Position numbers and translations under genes: made by a program
Shown here: piece after piece, positions 58,876 to 64,000 of the stretch
Position numbering within the stretch: the stretch's first letter is position 1
Layout: each line of letters starts with the position of its first letter
Origin: Sphingobium sp.
Lineage (GTDB): Bacteria > Pseudomonadota > Alphaproteobacteria > Sphingomonadales > Sphingomonadaceae
Reading direction: 5' to 3'
Length of the DNA: 64,000 nucleotides
Assembly: GCA_017744605.1 (NCBI GenBank)
Contig: JAGIAZ010000004.1
Coordinates: 62,001 to 126,000 of the forward strand
The notes under the pieces: model-generated
The model's input: only the letters and a program-made list of their open reading frames with translations
The model's database searches: none
Told to the model about the DNA's origin: nothing

Positions 58876-59987
58876 GTTCACTCCTTGCCGGGCCGCAAGC
58901 GCTGATTCCAGTGTCCGTTCTCACCGGGTTCCTCGGCAGCGGCAAGACGACGGTGCTCAATCGGCTGGTTCGATCACCCGCCATGCATCGCGCGCTCGCC
59001 ATCATCAACGAGTTCGGGGCGGTTAGTCTTGACCATGACCTGATCGCCCGGTCGGACGAGAATCTGGTGGTCGAGATGATGGGCGGGTGCCTGTGCTGCA
59101 CCATCAGGGGCGATCTGCTTGCGACTCTGCGTGACGCGCCCTGGCGATTTGCTCGCGACGGCAACTGCTGGTTCGACCGCGTGGTGATCGAGACGACCGG
59201 TCTCGCTGATCCGGCGCCGATCCTGCATACGCTGATGACCGACGATCATCTCGCCACCCTTTATCGGCTCGACGGGGTCATCACGACGGTTGATGCCGCC
59301 ACCGGCATGGCGACACTCGACGCGCAGGAAGAGGCGGTCCGGCAAGTGGCGGTGGCCGACCGCATCCTGCTGACCAAGCTCGATCTGGTATCAGCCGAGA
59401 TGAGATTGGAAATCGAGGCGCGCATCGCCGCTCTCAATCCTTCCGCCCCTCTCATCGCAACGATGGGCGGCGCGGTCGACCCGGTCCGCCTGTTCGACGC
59501 TGGCCTCTATAATCCCGAGACCAAGAGCCATGACGTCCAGCGCTGGCTCAACACCGAAGCCTATGAGGAAGCCCACCATCACGGCCACCACCACCATGAC
59601 GTGAATCGTCATGATGACCGGATTCGTGCGACCTGCCTGACCTTCGACGACCCGTTACGACCCGAAGCGTTCGAGCGATGGATCGACATTCTGACCATGT
59701 TCAAGGGGCCGGATATTCTCCGCATCAAAGGAATCGTGAACCTCGCCGGGCATGAGCGCCCGGTCGTGATCCACGGTGTCCAGCACATCTTTCACCCTCC
59801 CGTGGAACTGGATGACTGGCCCTCCCGAGATCGGCGCACCCGGCTGGTTTTCATTACGCGGGACATCACGGCGGACGACCTGCGCGGCACGCTCGCGCTG
59901 ATGACTATCGGACTCGATACATTTGGACTTCAGGGGCTGGTTAATGTGGCGCCCACCGGATGGATGACCGAGGGAGGAGAGGCATGA
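58872..59987 (+). CDS. second COG0523 GTPase with His-rich loop
   Basis: LTGFLGSGKTTVLNRLV, MGGCLCCTIRGDL, VIETTGLADPAPI, EEAHHHGHHHHDVNRHD. Confidence 0.93.
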   Translation: MSSLLAGPQALIPVSVLTGFLGSGKTTVLNRLVRSPAMHRALAIINEFGAVSLDHDLIARSDENLVVEMMGGCLCCTIRGDLLATLRDAPWRFARDGNCWFDRVVIETTGLADPAPILHTLMTDDHLATLYRLDGVITTVDAATGMATLDAQEEAVRQVAVADRILLTKLDLVSAEMRLEIEARIAALNPSAPLIATMGGAVDPVRLFDAGLYNPETKSHDVQRWLNTEAYEEAHHHGHHHHDVNRHDDRIRATCLTFDDPLRPEAFERWIDILTMFKGPDILRIKGIVNLAGHERPVVIHGVQHIFHPPVELDDWPSRDRRTRLVFITRDITADDLRGTLALMTIGLDTFGLQGLVNVAPTGWMTEGGEA

Positions 59988-60454
59988 CCCTTTTTGCAGC
60001 CCGTACCAGCGTTGAGCAGGTCGAGTTGGGCGATAAGTTCGCCCCGCGTTTCGATGCCAACGGCCTTATCCCGGCAATCGTCCTCGATGTCGGCGGCCAT
60101 GTCTTGATGCTAGGCTATATGACCGCCGAGGCCCTGGAATTGACGGTGCGGACACGTGAGGCGCATTTCTGGTCGCGCAGCCGTGGCGCGTTGTGGCGCA
60201 AAGGCGAGCACAGCGGTTTCACACAGACGGTCGAACAGATCCTCGTAGATGACGATCAGGATGCACTGGTCCTGCGCGTCCGGGTTGCGGGGCCGGGCAG
60301 TTGTCATGTTGGTTACACGAGCTGCTTTTATCGTGAGCTGCTGCTCGATGGGACGGATGAACAAGCACCGTTGGCGGTGGGTCAGATCGAGCTCGCGCGT
60401 GCCTTTGACGCCGATGCTGTCTACGCTGGTCTGCCGAATCCGACGCAATTGTGA
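59984..60454 (+). CDS. hisI: phosphoribosyl-AMP cyclohydrolase (HisI) paralogue
   Basis: HFWSRSRGALWRKGEHSGFTQ, ILVDDDQDALVL, GPGSCHVGYTSCFYRE. Confidence 0.9.
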   Translation: MTLFAARTSVEQVELGDKFAPRFDANGLIPAIVLDVGGHVLMLGYMTAEALELTVRTREAHFWSRSRGALWRKGEHSGFTQTVEQILVDDDQDALVLRVRVAGPGSCHVGYTSCFYRELLLDGTDEQAPLAVGQIELARAFDADAVYAGLPNPTQL

Positions 60455-60557
60455 AGCGGCGGCTACGATCCGGTCGGGTCGAGTATGTCAGCCCGGGCGA
60501 CGAGCAGCAGGACCGTCGCCAGTTTCAGGCCAGCCCGCTTCATCAACGAACAGCGCC

Positions 60558-61835
60558 ATGAACGACACGCAGGTTCCACCCATACAAATTGGCCGACGCG
60601 AACTGTTCGATCGCATTTGGGCAAAGCCAATGACCACCAACGCGACGGAACTTGGCATTAGTCCGTCGACGCTGTCGACGTTGGCAAGGCGCCTCGGCCT
60701 GCCGCTGCCACGAGTTGGCCACTGGATGAAGAAAACAGTGGGCAAGGAGCAGCCCACCCCAGAATATCCGGTCGATGCAAGCCTTGATGAAGATCTCTAC
60801 GACCTCGCGGCTCCCCCAAAACGGCGTCTGACTCGGCTCCGGCAAGGGAAAGAAGCGGTCGTTCCCGATGCTGCCCACATTGTCCCTGATAACGAACCTG
60901 GCGAAGGTAGCGCACCGCGGGTCGAGAAAGGCGAGCTAGTCCCGGTCGGAAACCAACCGGAAGAACATAGGAAGATTGCTGGAACCCGGAGCGCAATCCA
61001 GAAAAACCGATCTCCCGACCGCACGTCAATCGGCGGCCGCGGCAAGTTCCGATTACTGGTCGCGTCGGCCTCCGGCGAGCGCGCCTGTGCCATCCTTGAT
61101 CGGCTCGTCTCGGCAGTTGAGACTAATGGCTGGCTCATAGAAGGCGGCGAGCAAGGCTATGCCGTCGTCGCCGACGGCGAAACGATCGGGTTCATGATCG
61201 AAGAGAAACTCGATCGCGTGCCACATGTCGTCACTGCTGCCGAGCTGAAGGAAAAAGCCGAGTACGATAGGAAATGCGCATTGGCCGACCGCGGAATCGG
61301 TCACCGTCCGTGGCGCGCGCCGGTAATCCCTGAGCATGACCATGTGCCCAACGGCGAGTTGATCCTGAAATTCGACCACGACTATGCGATGGGCGGAATC
61401 CGCAGATCGTTTTCCGACGGCAAACGGCAGCGCCTGGAAGACCTTGTCCCGTCAATCGTCGTCTCACTGGAGCGCTGTGCCGCCGCCATAAGAGCGCGAC
61501 GTGAAGAGCAGGAGCGGTGGAAGCGTGAATGGGCCGAAAAGGAGGAGCGGCGAAAGGATTTGGAACGTCAGGTCCGCGTCGAAGGCTATCGTATCAAATT
61601 TCTGCAGCGCCAGATTGAGCGGAAGCGGGAAATCGACGGGTTGGCCGACCTCATCTCCGGCTGGGAAGCAAATGATGTCGCGGATCCGGGTTTTTGCGAG
61701 TTGCTCGAATTCGCACGCCTCTATCGCGAGTGGCTTGCGGCCAAGATCGCGCCATCGGCGATCGCGGAGCGCATTGCAGAGCTCAAGCTCATGGATGACA
61801 ACGTCTACATCTATGACGAGAAGCGCCTCGACTGA
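60558..61835 (+). CDS. hypothetical protein adjacent to the integrase
   Basis: ATG at 60558; IGRRELFDRIWAKPMTTNATELGISPSTLSTLARRLGLPLPRVGHWMKK (HTH-like N-terminus). Confidence 0.7.
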   Translation: MNDTQVPPIQIGRRELFDRIWAKPMTTNATELGISPSTLSTLARRLGLPLPRVGHWMKKTVGKEQPTPEYPVDASLDEDLYDLAAPPKRRLTRLRQGKEAVVPDAAHIVPDNEPGEGSAPRVEKGELVPVGNQPEEHRKIAGTRSAIQKNRSPDRTSIGGRGKFRLLVASASGERACAILDRLVSAVETNGWLIEGGEQGYAVVADGETIGFMIEEKLDRVPHVVTAAELKEKAEYDRKCALADRGIGHRPWRAPVIPEHDHVPNGELILKFDHDYAMGGIRRSFSDGKRQRLEDLVPSIVVSLERCAAAIRARREEQERWKREWAEKEERRKDLERQVRVEGYRIKFLQRQIERKREIDGLADLISGWEANDVADPGFCELLEFARLYREWLAAKIAPSAIAERIAELKLMDDNVYIYDEKRLD

Positions 61836-61841
61836 GATTGC

Positions 61842-63074
61842 TCACGCCGACCGCTGCCCGCCGAAGTTTGGCTTCAAGACCTTTGCGCCATTGCGAAGGC
61901 GGTCGAGTTCATCGGACCAGAATTGCATCATCGCGACCCGCTCGTCCCAGTATTCGCCGCGCGTGTAGGCGCGACGGACACCGTTGGTTTCCATATGGGC
62001 AAGCTGGCGTTCGATCGCATCTGGATGGAAGCGCCCGGTTTCGTTCAGCAAGGTGGCCGCCATGGCGCGAAAACCGTGCGCGGTCATCTGATCCTGACTG
62101 AAGCCGAGCGCCCGCAGCGCTGCGTTGACCGTATTTTCCGATATCGGGCGCGCGCCTGAACGGAAGGACGGGAAGCAATATTTGCCTTGGCCAGTCAATT
62201 CCCAGAGCTGCTCGAAAAGCTCGAGTACCTGGGTGGACAGCGGCACCCGGTGCGGCCGGCGCATCTTCATCTTGTCGGCCGGGATGTTCCAGACCGACTG
62301 CTCGAAGTCGAACTCGGCCCACTCCGCCTGACGCAACTCGCCGGGACGGACGAACAAATGGGCTGAGAGACGCAAGGCAAACAGCGTGATCGCATGGCCC
62401 GTATAGCCCTCGATCGCGCGCATGAGCTCTCCGGCGCCCTTGGCCGTGGTGATTGCTGCTAGGTGCTTTGCCTTGGGAACAATGAGCGCGCCGCGAAGGT
62501 CGCTGGCTGGATCGCGCTCTGCCCGCGTCGTCGCGACCGCGTAGCGGAACACGCGGCTCAGGACGCTGCGCATCCGGCGGGCGCTTTCGTAGCGGCCGGT
62601 CGCTTCGACGGCCCGCAGGACGGCCAGGACCTCCTGCGCCGTGATTTTGGCGACGGGCCTATTGCCGATCTTGGGATAGGCCTTGTCGAGCAGCCAGCGG
62701 ATCTTGCTCAGTGTGATCTCGGCCATGCCCTCGCGCTCGTTCTTCGCAATCCACTCCTTGGCGACGGTCCTGAACGTGTGGTTCTCGTCGACCCGTGCCT
62801 TGGCCGCATCCACTTTCTGCTGATGGGATGGATCGATGCCGGCGGCCAGCAGGCGGCGCGCCTCGTCCCTTCGCGCGCGCGCATCAGCAAGGCTCACCGC
62901 CGGCCATGCCCCGAAAGCGAGCGTCCGGCCTTTTTCGAGATAGCGATAGTTGAGGCGCCAGAGCTTCGCGCCGTTGGGCCGCACGAGAAGATAGAGACCG
63001 CCGCCGTCCGACAGCTTATAGTCCTTGGCCTGCGGTTTGGCGTTGGTGACGGTCGTGGCGAAAAGGGTGCTCAT
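61842..63074 (-). CDS. int: tyrosine-type site-specific integrase (P4-like, DUF4102)
   Basis: DGGGLYLLVRPNGAKLWRLNYRYLEKGRTLAFGAWPAVSLADARARRDEARRLLAAGIDP; catalytic ...LFVRPGELRQAEW, HRVPLS, AHGFRAMAATLLNE...QLAHMETN. Confidence 0.95.
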   Translation of the reverse strand: MSTLFATTVTNAKPQAKDYKLSDGGGLYLLVRPNGAKLWRLNYRYLEKGRTLAFGAWPAVSLADARARRDEARRLLAAGIDPSHQQKVDAAKARVDENHTFRTVAKEWIAKNEREGMAEITLSKIRWLLDKAYPKIGNRPVAKITAQEVLAVLRAVEATGRYESARRMRSVLSRVFRYAVATTRAERDPASDLRGALIVPKAKHLAAITTAKGAGELMRAIEGYTGHAITLFALRLSAHLFVRPGELRQAEWAEFDFEQSVWNIPADKMKMRRPHRVPLSTQVLELFEQLWELTGQGKYCFPSFRSGARPISENTVNAALRALGFSQDQMTAHGFRAMAATLLNETGRFHPDAIERQLAHMETNGVRRAYTRGEYWDERVAMMQFWSDELDRLRNGAKVLKPNFGGQRSA

Positions 63075-63182
63075 GAGGGTATCGTCCCTTTGAAAGGGAG
63101 GAGAACGATACCCTCGGATATACCCTCATTGTTCCCGATTGGTGCCGTATCCGCCCGGATTTGACCGGACGGTAATAGCACA

Positions 63183-63208
63183 AAAAACGGCTGAAATCAG
63201 CCGTTTTT
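63183..63208. terminator. 12-bp perfect hairpin with T-run, between int and tRNA-Leu
   Basis: AAAAACGGCTGA-AA-TCAGCCGTTTTT. Confidence 0.75.
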
Positions 63209-63240
63209 CGGACGTTCTCGGATGTCCCCGGAAGAACAAA

Positions 63241-63327
63241 TGGTGCCCAGAAGAGGACTCGAACCTCCACGACCTTGCGATCGCCAGCACCTGAAGCTGG
63301 TGCGTCTACCAATTCCGCCATCTGGGC
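63241..63327 (-). tRNA. tRNA-Leu(CAG), CCA encoded
   Basis: Reverse complement GCCCAGATGGCGGAATTGGTAGACGC...CCAGC-TTCAGGT-GCTGG...GGTTCGAGTCC...TCTGGGC-A-CCA folds as a cloverleaf with a long variable arm. Confidence 0.96.
63248..63263. repeat. att core, tRNA-proximal copy (CAGAAGAGGACTCGAA)
   Basis: Identical to 12137-12152; lies in the tRNA T-arm/acceptor 3' half. Confidence 0.85.
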
Positions 63328-63499
63328 ACGGGTCGGCTTTACGGCCAACTGGGTAGGGTGGCGCGCCTAGCTGTCGGGCGAGGTCTTGTCAATCGGCGCG
63401 GCGCCTGTGGATCGAAAAAGGTCGGCTTGCCCTCGCCGGCAGTTGTCTTGGCTTCGTGGCTGATGCAAGGGATGCCGGAGAGCCAAAGACATCAGGACA

Positions 63500-64000
63500 A
63501 TGAGAATGAGCGACGCAGCGGGACCGGTGGTGGTGCTTTTCGGTGGCGGCGGTTTCCTTGGCCGTTCGCTCGCGCAGGAACTTTTTGCGCGCGGATGCCG
63601 GGTCCGCATCGCCCAGCGTGCCCCGCGCGCAGCCTATATGGTGCGACCGCTCGGCGGCCTGGGCTACTCGCAATTCGCCGTCTGCGACATCACGGACGCC
63701 GAGCAGGTCGCGCGGGTACTCGAGGGTGCAGATGCGGCGGTCAATCTCGTGGGTATCCTCAAGGGCGACATGCAGGCCGTCCATGTCACTGGCGCGAGGA
63801 ACGTCGCGCAAGCCGCCGCCAGCGCGGGGCTCCGCGCCCTGGTGCATGTCTCGGCGCTGGGGGCGGACCCGGAAAGCGATTCCAACTATGGCCGCACCAA
63901 GGGCGAAGGCGAAGCCGCCGTGCGCGCGGCCTTCCCCGGCGCGACGATCGTGCGTCCCTCGCTGCTTTTCGGCCAGGACGATGGGCTGACCAATCGCTTC
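63500..64000 (+). CDS. NDUFA9-like/NAD(P)-dependent epimerase family protein (3' truncated by window)
   Basis: VVVLFGGGGFLGRSLAQELFARGCRVRIAQR (Rossmann), NLVGIL, HVSALGAD..SNYGRTKGEGEAAVR; open to window end. Confidence 0.88.
   Translation, partial: MRMSDAAGPVVVLFGGGGFLGRSLAQELFARGCRVRIAQRAPRAAYMVRPLGGLGYSQFAVCDITDAEQVARVLEGADAAVNLVGILKGDMQAVHVTGARNVAQAAASAGLRALVHVSALGADPESDSNYGRTKGEGEAAVRAAFPGATIVRPSLLFGQDDGLTNRF

Larger units (their letters stand above)
12137..63263. mobile_element. integrated conjugative-type element at tRNA-Leu(CAG), bounded by a 16-bp direct repeat
   Basis: CAGAAGAGGACTCGAA at 12137-12152 and 63248-63263 (the latter is the T-loop/acceptor part of the tRNA); tyrosine integrase next to the tRNA; trb T4SS, relaxase, ParB and cargo between. 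Confidence 0.85.

Noticed and set aside
1-64000. CRISPR arrays, rRNA genes, transposase genes
   Set aside because: No regularly spaced repeats, no rRNA signature and no transposase-like ORF recognised.

Overview
GC-rich alphaproteobacterial (sphingomonad-like) DNA. Positions 1-~12,136 are chromosomal flank: TonB-dependent receptor, DUF1097, cytochrome c, TetR regulator and RND tripartite efflux operon, and a lipoprotein. Positions 12,137-63,263 look like one ~51.1-kb integrated conjugative-type element. It sits at the 3' end of a tRNA-Leu(CAG), with a tyrosine integrase beside the tRNA and a 16-bp direct repeat of the tRNA 3' end at both ends. Element content: AbiEi/AbiEii toxin-antitoxin; Trb/VirB T4SS (trbI,G,F,L,J,E,D,C,B); a TraG/VirD4 homologue that appears to lack its ATPase core; a DISARM-like defence cassette (C5-MTase, Vsr, DrmA-type helicase, DrmB/DUF1998) convergent with a sigma-70 factor and a NERD-SF1 helicase; DUF3363 relaxase, lytic transglycosylase, TraF-type peptidase, ParB, ArdC, a SIR2-like protein and a replication-type protein; LuxI/LuxR/phytanoyl dioxygenase; PAS-HTH and PAS-GGDEF-EAL proteins; and a zinc-limitation cluster (ZIP, two COG0523 GTPases, DUF1826, HisI paralogue). 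Positions 63,264-64,000 return to the chromosome (rest of tRNA-Leu and an NDUFA9-like epimerase, truncated by the window). Main points of interest: the drmC-less DISARM-like cassette with a sigma factor and NERD helicase, the in-frame loss of the TraG motor, and a HisI paralogue lacking a zinc-ligand cysteine. All family calls come from reading motifs by eye; no database search was run.
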